DNA of 64,000 nt, from positions 3,100,001-3,164,000 of the forward strand of contig OZ240668.1 in assembly GCA_965198655.1 (NCBI GenBank), read 5' to 3'. A program made the position numbers and the translations under genes. Positions 26,516 to 35,694 of the stretch are shown piece after piece (positions within the stretch are counted from its first letter, which is position 1; each line of letters opens with the position of its first letter). Origin of the DNA: Lichenicola sp965198655. GTDB taxonomy: Bacteria; Pseudomonadota; Alphaproteobacteria; Acetobacterales; Acetobacteraceae. The notes under the pieces were generated by a model. The model made no database searches. It saw only the letters and a list, made by a program, of their open reading frames with translations, and was not told the origin of the DNA.

Positions 26516-26922
26516 CGAACATCCCTGGCTGAGGCGGTCCGGCTCATGGCGCCGGATGGGACGGTGGCGCCCCGGTATTCCACGACGAGACCAGCCAGGT
26601 CGTGGCCGGAGCGTGCGGCGGCTTCGAGCAAGGCACGGGCCAGGCGGGCAGCAGCACAGGCGGCTGCGGCGCCGTCACCGGCCGCCGCGGTATCGACGAC
26701 CCGTCGGGCGGAAGCAGCCCGGACCAGCGCGTCCACGCCGCCCGGCGGCACGCGCGAGACCGGATGATCGAGCTTCAGCACCAGCCCGGTATCGGCGGCT
26801 AAAAACATACGGGCGTGGACCTCCTGCGCCAGCGCACGGTCCGGCCAGCCAAGGCAACCGCAGGTTTGGGAGTCAAATGGATGACCACCGGCGTCCACGT
26901 CCTCTATCCCGGGGCGACCCAT
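26512..26922 (-). pseudogene. 2-keto-3-deoxygluconate kinase (PfkB), C-terminal remnant
   Basis: The reverse-strand frame gives LVLKLDHPVSRVPPGGVDAL, then ARRVVDTAAAGDG, then GHDLAGLVVEYRGATVPSGA. This matches the C-terminal end of KDG kinases (PfkB signature DTxAAGD and the terminal RGAxxP-AM). The N-terminal two thirds (sugar-binding lid and the start of the Rossmann-like core) are absent; upstream DNA shows nothing recognisable. GDS/GDA of the signature has become GDG. The fragment stops in the ATGA overlap with eda, showing it was once the preceding operon gene. Confidence 0.7.
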
Positions 26923-27274
26923 GCCATGCTAAGCGAGACGGCTCGCCACAGCACCAGCGCCAACCTGAACCGGCTGGGGTACGATCATCGCGGCATCGAG
27001 AACCGTGCTCAACGTAGGCGAGGCTGTGAGAAGCATGTCACAGCAGGCCGCTGCTGCCTTGACCATCACGAACCCCGCAATCCCCGTCACAACCGGATCG
27101 TCGTCGCCTGCGACCTATAAAAGGCGTCCAGATCATACTCAAGATCATGAGGTCCCGGATGACCCGACTGGCTGTCTCGGAGTAGTCAGTATTGACGCGA
27201 GTGCGGATAAAGCAAAGGTCCCCCTGTCGTCTTCGTGACCTTGACGAGGCTATGATGAGTCGAAAGATAGCAAC
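26923..27274. other. Divergent intergenic region upstream of the LysR regulator
   Basis: About 350 bases between the kinase remnant and the LysR gene, where the missing part of the kinase should have been. One forward frame stays open for about 100 codons but has no recognisable content. Promoters of both directions should lie here; no clear -10/-35 or palindrome was seen. Confidence 0.35.
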
Positions 27275-28183
27275 ATGCAGATTCGCGCGTTACTGACCTT
27301 CGTCGAGCTGGCTCGCTCTGCCTCGATCCGGGAGGCCGCGCGTCGGGCCAACACCGTCCCGATGGCTATCAGCCGCCAGATCGATCACCTTGAGCACTTT
27401 TTCCGAACCGAACTCATCGATCGAACCGCGTCTGGCATTCGTCTGACTGATGCAGGCAGCGTCCTGGCCGAGCGCGCGCAGCGCCTGGTCGCCGAGATCG
27501 GCTGCATTCGTGCGGAGATCGACGACCTTCGTGGCTTGAAGCGCGGCCATGTGTCCGTCATGGCGGGAGGTGCCGTCGTTGCCGGCCTTCTCGTGCCGGT
27601 GCTTTGCGACCTGAATTTGCGATATCCCGGTCTTCGTTTCCTGGTGAGGACTGCCAGCACGCCCGCGGTCGTGGCTGCCATCGAGAACGGCACGGCAGAT
27701 GTCGGGATCACACTGTTCTCCCCGGCCACGGCCAACGACATGATCTGTCACCGGGTGCGGATCGACCACGCCGTCATCGTCAGCCCGGAGCACACGCTGT
27801 CGTCGCTCAAGGAGGCGACCCTGAAGCAGGTCTCCGATCATCCGATGGCATTGCCCGATGAAACCTTCGGCGTTCGTCAGGATCTCGACCGTGTTGCCCG
27901 GAATATGAGCATTCGCCTGGATCCCGTGTTCACCACAGGCGCATTGGACGTTCAGAAGGAGCTGGCGATGCGTGGAGCGGCAGCACTCATACTTCCGCCG
28001 CTCTGCTGTCGATCGGAGATCGCTGCCAACCAACTCAAGGCCATCCCGCTCGCTGTATGCAGCACCATCACGACGTCGCTTGATCTTTACCGTACGCCTG
28101 ATCGGCCCTTGCCGTTCGCAGCACAAACCCTACTCGGCGCTGTCGCGGACTACATGACGAAACTGCAGTCGCCTTGTGCATAG
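27275..28183 (+). CDS. LysR family transcriptional regulator
   Basis: A 302-residue LysR-type regulator. The winged helix-turn-helix is in residues 1-60 (FVELARSASIREAARRANTV, AISRQIDHLEHFFRTELIDR), followed by the periplasmic-binding-like effector domain (GHVSVMAGGAVVAGLLVPVL, ENGTADVGITLFS). It is divergent from the eda/MFS/lactonase set and is the natural candidate to control it. It could instead serve the long operon that starts 208 bases downstream on the same strand. Confidence 0.88.
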   Translation: MQIRALLTFVELARSASIREAARRANTVPMAISRQIDHLEHFFRTELIDRTASGIRLTDAGSVLAERAQRLVAEIGCIRAEIDDLRGLKRGHVSVMAGGAVVAGLLVPVLCDLNLRYPGLRFLVRTASTPAVVAAIENGTADVGITLFSPATANDMICHRVRIDHAVIVSPEHTLSSLKEATLKQVSDHPMALPDETFGVRQDLDRVARNMSIRLDPVFTTGALDVQKELAMRGAAALILPPLCCRSEIAANQLKAIPLAVCSTITTSLDLYRTPDRPLPFAAQTLLGAVADYMTKLQSPCA

Positions 28184-28391
28184 CTCTGCTCTTATTCTAG
28201 GCAATTGATGCCGATCCATTCAGTGTCACGAAAGATAGGACACCGTGACCACACATCATTCCTACCTGACGAGGCTGCCATACCGTAACGTTGCTTGATC
28301 GAACCTTGGAAATACAGACAAGAGGCTTCTTTCCGGATTCAACCAGACCAGGCGTCAGCACGAGCGCCCGCTCTATTCGAAAGAACAATCG

Positions 28392-30785
28392 ATGCGTTCC
28401 ACACGCGATGGGCTAGGTGATCCGGTCTCGCAGCACAGCGATGAGGACCTTTCGATTATCCGTCGCGCCGCGGCGCTCGTCGCGACCGTTTGCATGCTTG
28501 TCGAGCCGACGCACGTGGCGCGTGCGCAGGTCAACACCGCGGGCCAGACCACAACCAGCGTTTCGACAGGTGCCGCATCGGCGACGGCGAAGCCTGCACC
28601 GGCACCGGTGACGGCTGGTGCCGTATCCCCGGCTCGACCGGAAGGGGTGGAAGAGGTCACGGTCACGTCGGAGCGGCGGACGCAGAACGTGCAGAACGTC
28701 GGCAGCTCGATCAGCGTGATCTCGTCCAAGACGCTGCAGACCCGCAACGTCAACGACGTGTTCGACCTGCAATACCTGACGCCGTCGCTGCAGGTGACGC
28801 CGCAGTTCGGCAGCGGCCAGCCCTCGTTCGCGATCCGTGGCCTCGGCTTCGACGACTACGCCAGCAACAACGCTCCGACCGTCGGCATTTATCAGGACGA
28901 GGTGTCGCTGCCGGTGCCGTTCGCCACCAACGAGCAGAGCTTCGACATCCAGCGCGTCGAGGTGCTGCGCGGGCCGCAGGGCACGCTGTACGGCCGCAAC
29001 ACCACCGGCGGCGCCATCAACTACATCCTGAACAAGCCGACGGCGGACCTGCTCGCCGGCCTCGACGTGCAGTACGGCCGGTTCGACAGCTCGAAGGTAG
29101 ACGGCTTCGTGTCCGGACCGATCAGCGACCGGGTGCAGTTCCGGCTGTCCGGCGAGACCCAGCACGGCGGCGCCTTTGAGCACAACCGCGACGGCGACGG
29201 CTCCGTGCTGGGCGACGTCAACCGCAACGCCTTGCGTCTGCTGCTCGACGCCGAGGTGACCAACACACTGAAGCTGGAACTGAACCTGCACGGCAGCCAT
29301 GACCGCTCGGACGCCAACGGCCTGCACCTCTACGCGCCGCTCACCGCGGTCAACGACCTCAACCCGCTGGCGCCGATCGAGCCTGCCGACACCGACCGCT
29401 ACGCCACCGGCTGGGGCACCTCGACGGTGTTCGCGAACGAGATCGGCATCCAGCCGAACCAGAAGCCGTTCACCCACGTGGACACCGCCGGCACCAGCCT
29501 GCGCGCCGACCAGACGCTGAGCTTCGCGACCCTGACCGACCTCGTCAGCGAGGACTACGCGCAGCGCACCGAGTACGACAACTTCGACGCCTCGTCGCAG
29601 TCGATCGCCGACGTGTACTACAACAGCCGCGCCGACGTGTTCGCCAACGAGCTGCGGCTCACCTCGCGCGACGCCGGCCGCCTCAACTGGGTGGGCGGCA
29701 TCTACTACTCGAACCAGTTCCTGAGCGACATCTACCGCTCCGGCTTCGACGACATCTACGGCCTGGAAGGCAACGTCCACTACTCGCAGACCGTCAACAC
29801 CATCAGCGGCTTCGGCCAGGCCAACTACAAGCTCAGCCCCGCGCTGACCCTGATCGGCGGCCTGCGCATCGAGCACGAGACGAGGCGGCTCAACAACTTC
29901 ACCTCGCAGTTCCTCGCCGACAACGTGCTGACCAACCCCGACGACTCGATCGGCCCACGAAGCACCAGCTTCACCCTGCCGTCGGGCAAGGTGGAACTGG
30001 AATATGTCCCGTTTCATCATGACCTGGTCTACGCCTCGATCAGCCGCGGCGTGAAGTCGGGCGGGTTCACCACCTACAACTCGCCCGATCCCGCGGTGTC
30101 CACCACGCCGTTCAAGCCGGAACAGCTCTGGGCCTACGAGATCGGCAACAAGCTGGAGTTGCCGCGCGATCACCTGCGCTTCAACCTGTCCGCCTTCTAC
30201 TACGACTACCACGACGAGCAGGTGCAGTCGGAGGTGGTCAACCCGACGGTCGGGCCGATCGGCATCATCGTCAACGCGCCGCGCTCGCACCTCTACGGCG
30301 GCGAGTTCGAGACCGACTGGACGCCGCTGCGCAACCTGACGCTGACCCAGTCGGGCGGCTGGGCCACCGGACAGTTCGACGTGTTCAGCTCGGCGGTCGG
30401 CGCCAACATCGTGGACGGCAGCTACGTCGCCATCGTGGCCAACCGCAAGGGCGACAGCCTGCCGGCGCCGAAGATCACGCTGAACGGCTCGATCAGCTAT
30501 CGCTGGGATCTCGGGCGCTTCGACCTGGTCACCGAGGGCGACTACAGCCTGCGCAGCACCGACCGCTCGCTGTTCGGCCCGCTCTACGACGTCGCCGGCT
30601 ACACCCTGTTCAACACCGCCTTCACCGTGTCGCCGAAGACCGGTCGCTGGAGCCTGGCCGCGTTCGGCCAGAACATCCTGAACAAGCAGTACGACGTGAC
30701 CCGCAACTTCTTCGTCCAGGGCGACGACATCGCCCTGGCCGGGCTGCCCGCGACCTGGGGCGTGCGGCTGTCGGTGAACTATTGA
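28392..30785 (+). CDS. TonB-dependent receptor heading the amide-uptake operon
   Basis: A 797-residue outer-membrane receptor. A long basic leader and hydrophobic segment AAALVATVCMLVEP end at a probable cleavage site near VARAQ (residue 46). A TonB-box-like VEEVTVTSERRTQNVQNVGS comes next, then the plug (EVLRGPQGTLYGRNTTGGAI) and the barrel, ending WGVRLSVNY with a terminal aromatic residue as expected. It belongs to the large FecA/CirA-like group used by proteobacteria for many organic substrates. Its stop is 28 bases before the amidase gene, so it is probably the outer-membrane gate of the eleven-gene cluster that follows. Confidence 0.92.
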   Translation: MRSTRDGLGDPVSQHSDEDLSIIRRAAALVATVCMLVEPTHVARAQVNTAGQTTTSVSTGAASATAKPAPAPVTAGAVSPARPEGVEEVTVTSERRTQNVQNVGSSISVISSKTLQTRNVNDVFDLQYLTPSLQVTPQFGSGQPSFAIRGLGFDDYASNNAPTVGIYQDEVSLPVPFATNEQSFDIQRVEVLRGPQGTLYGRNTTGGAINYILNKPTADLLAGLDVQYGRFDSSKVDGFVSGPISDRVQFRLSGETQHGGAFEHNRDGDGSVLGDVNRNALRLLLDAEVTNTLKLELNLHGSHDRSDANGLHLYAPLTAVNDLNPLAPIEPADTDRYATGWGTSTVFANEIGIQPNQKPFTHVDTAGTSLRADQTLSFATLTDLVSEDYAQRTEYDNFDASSQSIADVYYNSRADVFANELRLTSRDAGRLNWVGGIYYSNQFLSDIYRSGFDDIYGLEGNVHYSQTVNTISGFGQANYKLSPALTLIGGLRIEHETRRLNNFTSQFLADNVLTNPDDSIGPRSTSFTLPSGKVELEYVPFHHDLVYASISRGVKSGGFTTYNSPDPAVSTTPFKPEQLWAYEIGNKLELPRDHLRFNLSAFYYDYHDEQVQSEVVNPTVGPIGIIVNAPRSHLYGGEFETDWTPLRNLTLTQSGGWATGQFDVFSSAVGANIVDGSYVAIVANRKGDSLPAPKITLNGSISYRWDLGRFDLVTEGDYSLRSTDRSLFGPLYDVAGYTLFNTAFTVSPKTGRWSLAAFGQNILNKQYDVTRNFFVQGDDIALAGLPATWGVRLSVNY

Positions 30786-30813
30786 GGCCGCGGCACGCCG
30801 GATCGGCGGAGCG

Positions 30814-32244
30814 ATGACGGCGCTGATCGACCTCGACGCGGCCGGCCTGCTGGCCGGCTACGCGTCCGGACGCTTCAGCCCCACCGAGGCGATGACGGCG
30901 GTGATCGACCACGTCGCGAAGTGGGAGCCGCATCTGTGCGCGCTCTACGCCTTTGACCCGGCGCAGGCGATGCGGGAGGCGGAGGCCTCCACCGAGCGCT
31001 GGCGCCGCGGCACCGCCGGCCCGCTCGACGGCGTGCCGGTCACGCTGAAGGAGCTGATCGCCACGCGCGGCACGCCGACGCCGCTTGGCACCGCTGCCAG
31101 CCTGCTGGCGCCGGAGGCGGAGGACGCGCCGCCGGCGGCACGGCTGCGCGAGGCCGGCGCCATCCTGTTTGCCAAGACCACCTGCCCCGATCTCGGCATG
31201 CTGTCCTCCGGGCTGTCGAGCTTCCATTCGCTCGCCCGCAACCCGTGGGACCTCGCCACCAGTCCCGGCGGGTCGAGCGCCGGGGCCGCCGCCGCCGCCG
31301 CCGCGGGCTACGGGCCGTTGCACATTGGCACCGACATCGGCGGCTCGGTGCGGCTGCCGGCGGCCTGGTGCGGCCTGGTCGGCTTCAAGCCGACGCTGGG
31401 CCGGGTGCCGATCGACCCGTACTATGTCGGCCGCTGCGCCGGCCCAATGACCCGGACCGTGGCCGACGCGGCGCTGCTGATGCGGGTGCTGGCGCGTCCG
31501 GACGTCCGCGACGCCACCAGCCTGCCGCCGGAGGAGATCGACTGGGAGCGGCCGTTGCCGGGCGTGCACGGCCTGCGCATCGGGCTGATGCCCGACGCCG
31601 GCTGCGGCATGGCGGTCGACATGGAGATCCTGGCCGCGGTCGAGGCCGCGGCGCGGCTGTTCGAGCGCGGGGGCGCCACGCTGGTGACGGTGCCCCCGGT
31701 GCTGGATCGCGGCATCCTCGACGGCATCGACATCTACTGGCGCGCCCGCGCCTGGGGCGACATCAGCGCCTATCCCCCGGAGCGGCAGGGCCTGATCCTG
31801 CCCTACATCCTCCAATGGGCGCAGGGCGCAGCCGCCGTGTCGGGGCCGGAAGCGATCGCGGGCTTCGGTGCCACGTTCACCCTGCGCCGGCGCTGCGCCG
31901 CGCTGTTCGAGCGCGTCGACGCCGTGCTGTCGCCGGTCACGCCCAACCTGTCCTTTCCGGCGGACTGGGCGTCGCCGGTGAACGACCCGGCGCGGCCGTT
32001 CGAGCACATCGCCTACACCCTGCCCTGGAACATGGGGGAACAGCCGGCGGTATCGATCAACTGCGGCCATTCCTCCGGCGGCACGCCGATCGGGCTGCAG
32101 ATCGTCACCCGCCGCCACGCCGACCTGCAGGCGATCCAGCTGGCGCGCTGGTACGAGGAGCGGCGCGGCCCCATACCCCGGTGGCCGCAGCCCCCGTCCC
32201 CGGTCACGGAACCCGAGCCCCTCGCCGGGGGGAGACCAAGTTGA
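30814..32244 (+). CDS. Amidase signature family hydrolase
   Basis: A 476-residue amidase. The Ser-cisSer-Lys triad is present: Lys79 in PVTLKELIATRG, cis-Ser in SPGGSSAG (154/155) and nucleophile Ser178 in GTDIGGSVRLPAAWCG. Length is standard. It hydrolyses a carboxamide or a cyclic/linear oligoamide; the same family includes NylA, the 6-aminohexanoate cyclic dimer hydrolase. No signal peptide is visible, so it should act in the cytoplasm on imported substrate. It is the second gene of the cluster, followed after 137 bases by the ABC transporter genes. Confidence 0.92.
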   Translation: MTALIDLDAAGLLAGYASGRFSPTEAMTAVIDHVAKWEPHLCALYAFDPAQAMREAEASTERWRRGTAGPLDGVPVTLKELIATRGTPTPLGTAASLLAPEAEDAPPAARLREAGAILFAKTTCPDLGMLSSGLSSFHSLARNPWDLATSPGGSSAGAAAAAAAGYGPLHIGTDIGGSVRLPAAWCGLVGFKPTLGRVPIDPYYVGRCAGPMTRTVADAALLMRVLARPDVRDATSLPPEEIDWERPLPGVHGLRIGLMPDAGCGMAVDMEILAAVEAAARLFERGGATLVTVPPVLDRGILDGIDIYWRARAWGDISAYPPERQGLILPYILQWAQGAAAVSGPEAIAGFGATFTLRRRCAALFERVDAVLSPVTPNLSFPADWASPVNDPARPFEHIAYTLPWNMGEQPAVSINCGHSSGGTPIGLQIVTRRHADLQAIQLARWYEERRGPIPRWPQPPSPVTEPEPLAGGRPS

Positions 32245-32381
32245 CCGGGAAGCCGGAGGACGCAGTATGGCCGGACACGGGTTGGACCCGGGGTGATCAT
32301 CCGTTCCGCTCGATGCGGTCACAAGGAAGGCAGCGTGCGCGACTCCCTCGGATCCCGCCTCTGGTTGGCGAAAGTCGGACG

Positions 32382-33878
32382 ATGATCGTGCACCGGGGCC
32401 GGACATGGCCGATGGCCGCCCTGCTTCTCGTCGTGAGCGCGGCGCCATGCGCGGCGGCGCCGGCGGCGAAGACGACGCTGTCGATCGGGCTGGCGCTGGA
32501 GCCGCCGACGCTCGATCCGACCGCCAACCCGGCGGAATCGATCCGCTCCATCACCAACGACAACGTGTTCCAGGGCCTGACCGCCATAGACCAGGACGGC
32601 CATGTGCAGCCGCTGCTGGCACGCGACTGGACGATCTCGCCGGACGGGCTGCGCTACGACTTCCACCTGCAGCCGAACGTGCGCTTCCAGGACGGCACGC
32701 CGTTCACGTGCGACACGGTGCGGTTCTCCTACGGGCGCGCGGCGGCGAAGGACGGCATCAACCCGCAGAAGCAGTTCTTTGACCCGATCAAACAGGTCGA
32801 CTGCCCATCGCCGTCGGAGGCGGTGGTGACGCTGACCCGCCCGGTCGGCAGCTTCCTCTACGACATGGCCTGGCCGGAGGCGGCGATGCTGGCGCTGGGA
32901 AGTGCCGCCGACGAGGCGACGCATCCGGTCGGGACCGGCCCGTACCGGTTCTCCTCCTGGCGTCGCGGCGACAGCCTGACGCTGGTGCGCAACGACGGCT
33001 ACTGGGGCGCCAGGCCGGCCATCGACACGGTGACGTTCCGCTTCATCAGCGACCCGCTGGCCGCCACCAACGCCCTGGAGGGCGGCGAGCTGGACGCTTA
33101 CCCCTCCTTCCCCTCGCAGGACCTGCTGGCCCGGTTCCGCGGCGACAACCGCTTCGCGGTGGTAAAGGGCACGTTCCCGATCAAGGTCCTGATGGCTCTG
33201 AACGAGGCACGGCACCCGTTCGACGACCTCCGCGTGCGCCGCGCCCTGGCCTACGCGATCGACCGGCACGCCATCCTGCAGGCGCTCGGCGACGGCGACG
33301 GCACCGTGATCGGCTCGCACATGAGCCCGTCCGACCCGGACTACGTCGACCTGTCCGGCCGCTATCCATTCGATCCGACCAAGGCCAGGCAGCTGCTCGC
33401 CGCCGCCGGCGTGAAGCCCGGGACGACCATCGCCATCGCCATCCCGCCGGTCGACTACGCCCGCAAGACCGGCGAGCTGGTCGCGGCCTATCTCGGGGAG
33501 GTCGGTCTCAACGCCACGCTGGCTCCGGTGGAGTGGCCGCAATGGCTGTCGGAAGTGTTCGGCCACGCCGCCTACCAGGCGACGATCGTGGCCCATACCG
33601 AGCCGCACGATCTCGATGTCTATGCCCGCCCGGCCTACTACTTCGGCTACCACGATGCCGCCTACCAGGCGCTGTTCCGGCAGTACGAGACCAGCAGCGA
33701 TTCCGCCGTCCGTCACCGCCTTTCGGTGCAGATGCAGCAGAAGCTCGCCGAAGACGAGCCGAACGTGTTCCTGTTCTCGCCGCGCCGCTACGGCGTGTGG
33801 AGGGCGACGCTGCACGGCATGTGGCACGACCAGCCGATCGCCGCGATCCCGCTCGCCGGGGTGACCTGGTCGCCATGA
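32382..33878 (+). CDS. ABC transporter substrate-binding protein, dipeptide/oligopeptide type
   Basis: A 498-residue SBP_bac_5 family protein. Signal peptide MIVHRGRTWPMAALLLVVSA with AAPAA cleavage region (about residue 28). The mature part starts TLSIGLALEPPTLDPTANPA and contains LLARDWTISPDGLRYDFHLQ and HPVGTGPYRFSSWRRGD, the classic DppA/OppA signature segments. ATG at 32382 is chosen because the signal peptide begins there. It should bind a peptide-like or amide substrate in the periplasm. Its last codon overlaps the permease start (ATGA). Confidence 0.92.
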   Translation: MIVHRGRTWPMAALLLVVSAAPCAAAPAAKTTLSIGLALEPPTLDPTANPAESIRSITNDNVFQGLTAIDQDGHVQPLLARDWTISPDGLRYDFHLQPNVRFQDGTPFTCDTVRFSYGRAAAKDGINPQKQFFDPIKQVDCPSPSEAVVTLTRPVGSFLYDMAWPEAAMLALGSAADEATHPVGTGPYRFSSWRRGDSLTLVRNDGYWGARPAIDTVTFRFISDPLAATNALEGGELDAYPSFPSQDLLARFRGDNRFAVVKGTFPIKVLMALNEARHPFDDLRVRRALAYAIDRHAILQALGDGDGTVIGSHMSPSDPDYVDLSGRYPFDPTKARQLLAAAGVKPGTTIAIAIPPVDYARKTGELVAAYLGEVGLNATLAPVEWPQWLSEVFGHAAYQATIVAHTEPHDLDVYARPAYYFGYHDAAYQALFRQYETSSDSAVRHRLSVQMQQKLAEDEPNVFLFSPRRYGVWRATLHGMWHDQPIAAIPLAGVTWSP

Positions 33879-34843
33879 GCGGCGTCCCCGTGAGCGTCCT
33901 GGCCGCCAGGGTCGGCGGCATGGTCTGCACCCTGCTGGCCGGCTCGCTGGTCGTGTTCCTGATGCTGAACCTGCTGCCGGGCGATCCGGCCACGGTGATG
34001 CTGGGGCTCGACGCCCGGCCGGACACGGTCGCCGTGCTTCGGCACCAGCTCGGCCTCGACGCGCCGCTGCCGCTGCGCTACCTGCGCTGGCTCGGCGGCC
34101 TGCTCAGCCTGCATCTGGGCACCAGCACCACCTACGGCATCCCGGTCTCGCAACTGATCGGCGACCGGCTGCGGATCACCCTGCCGCTCGCGGCCATCAC
34201 GCTGGTGCTGTCGGTCGCGATCGGCATACCGGTCGGGGTGGCGGCGGCGAGCCGCCAGGGACGGATCTCGGACACCGCGATCATGCTGGCCGCCCAGGTG
34301 TTCAAGGCGATCCCGGACTTCTGGGGCGGCGTGATGCTGATCCTCCTGTTCGCGCTGGCGCTGCGCTGGCTGCCCGCCGGCGGCTTTCCCGGCTGGACCC
34401 CGGCGCCGGGCGCGGCGCTGCTGGCCTTGGTGCTGCCCTCCCTGGCATTGGCGCTGCCGCAGGCGGCGATCCTGGCCCGGTTCATGCGCTCGTCGACGCT
34501 CGGCGCGCTGGGGCAGGACTTCGTGCGCACCGCGCGGGCCAAGGGGCTGACCCGGCACGCGGCGCTGTGGCGGCACGCGGTGCCGAACGCGCTGATCCCG
34601 GTCGTCACCCTGATCGGCATCCAGTTCCCGCTGCTGCTGACCGGCACCGTGATCGTCGAGAACGTGTTCAACCTGCCCGGCCTCGGCCGCCTGGTCTACG
34701 AGGCGATCAACCAGCGCGACCTTCCGGTGGTGCAGGACCTGGTGATGCTGCTGGTCTCGGCCGTGGTGCTGGTGAACGTCGCCGTCGACCTCCTGTCGGT
34801 CCGGCTGGATCCGCGCCTGGCATCCGGGAGCGATCCAGCATGA
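33875..34843 (+). CDS. Dipeptide-type ABC transporter permease (DppB)
   Basis: A 322-residue permease of the DppB/OppB family. It begins with LVVFLMLNLLPGDPATVMLG, the conserved first-helix end, and carries the EAA loop in DFVRTARAKGLTRHAALWRH. IVENVFNLPGLGRLVYEAIN follows. Six transmembrane helices are expected. It overlaps the binding-protein gene before it and the second permease after it by four bases each, so the transporter genes are one coupled unit. Confidence 0.93.
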   Translation: MSGVPVSVLAARVGGMVCTLLAGSLVVFLMLNLLPGDPATVMLGLDARPDTVAVLRHQLGLDAPLPLRYLRWLGGLLSLHLGTSTTYGIPVSQLIGDRLRITLPLAAITLVLSVAIGIPVGVAAASRQGRISDTAIMLAAQVFKAIPDFWGGVMLILLFALALRWLPAGGFPGWTPAPGAALLALVLPSLALALPQAAILARFMRSSTLGALGQDFVRTARAKGLTRHAALWRHAVPNALIPVVTLIGIQFPLLLTGTVIVENVFNLPGLGRLVYEAINQRDLPVVQDLVMLLVSAVVLVNVAVDLLSVRLDPRLASGSDPA

Positions 34844-35694
34844 GCGACGCGCTGGCGCGGCCGGCGGCCCCCCATCGCAGGCGAGGGCGTCATCCCAGCT
34901 TCCTGCTCGGGCTGCTGGTCCTGGCGCTGGTGCTGCTGCCGGCCGCCCTTTCTGCGGCCTGGACGCCGTATCCACCGGGACGGCTGGACATCCTGCACCG
35001 ACTGTCCGGCCCGTCCGCCGGGCACCTGCTCGGCACCGATCCGTTCGGCCGCGACCTGCTGTCGGTGCTGATGGCGGCGGCGCGCAACAGCACCCTGGTC
35101 TGCGTGGCCGCGGTCGGCGCGGCGGCTCTGGTGGGCGTTCCGCTCGGCCTCGCCGCCACGGGGCCCGGCTGGCGCAGCACGCTGGTGATGCGGGCGACCG
35201 ACCTCTGCCTCGCCTTTCCGCCGCTGCTGACCGCGGCGATGATCGTCGCGGCACGGGGTCCGGGAATCGCCGGCGAGATCCTGGCGATCGGCGTGTTCAA
35301 CCTGCCCGCCTTCGTCCGGCTGACCCGCGGCGCCGGCGCGTCGGTGCTCAACCAGGACTTCGTCGCGGCGGCGCGGATCGCCGGCCGCGGCCCGATCGCC
35401 GTGCTCGCGAGCCACGTGCTGCCCAACATCGCCGCCACGCTGCTGGTGCAGGCGACGCTCGCCCTGTCGGTCGCCGAGCTGTCGGAGGCCGGGCTGTCCT
35501 ATCTCGGGCTCGGCCTGCCGCCGCCGCTGCCGAGCCTGGGCCGGGCGCTCGCCGACTACCAGACCCGCATCTTCGACGATCCGCTGCTGGTGGTGGCGCC
35601 GGGCGTCGTGGTGGCGCTGCTGGTGCTCGGCTTCAACCTGCTCGGCGACGGGGTGCGCGACCTGCTCGATCCGACGCTGGCGCGGCCGTCATGA
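34840..35694 (+). CDS. Dipeptide-type ABC transporter permease (DppC)
   Basis: A 284-residue permease of the DppC/OppC family. HLLGTDPFGRDLLSVLMAAA is the family's periplasmic-loop signature and DFVAAARIAGRGPIAVLASH is the EAA motif. LSEAGLSYLGLGLPPPLPSL is near the C-terminus. The start at 34840 gives the ATGA overlap with DppB; the longer open frame upstream runs over DppB in another frame and is not coding. It pairs with DppB to form the inner-membrane pore. Confidence 0.93.
   Translation: MSDALARPAAPHRRRGRHPSFLLGLLVLALVLLPAALSAAWTPYPPGRLDILHRLSGPSAGHLLGTDPFGRDLLSVLMAAARNSTLVCVAAVGAAALVGVPLGLAATGPGWRSTLVMRATDLCLAFPPLLTAAMIVAARGPGIAGEILAIGVFNLPAFVRLTRGAGASVLNQDFVAAARIAGRGPIAVLASHVLPNIAATLLVQATLALSVAELSEAGLSYLGLGLPPPLPSLGRALADYQTRIFDDPLLVVAPGVVVALLVLGFNLLGDGVRDLLDPTLARPS

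Noticed and set aside
26815..27120. A 101-codon forward frame upstream of the LysR gene
   Set aside because: No domain, no ribosome site and compositional features of non-coding DNA; treated as intergenic.
28413..30290. A 625-codon reverse frame over the TonB receptor
   Set aside because: Composition typical of antisense shadow (Val/Arg/Asp repeats), no recognisable domain; the forward receptor is unambiguous.
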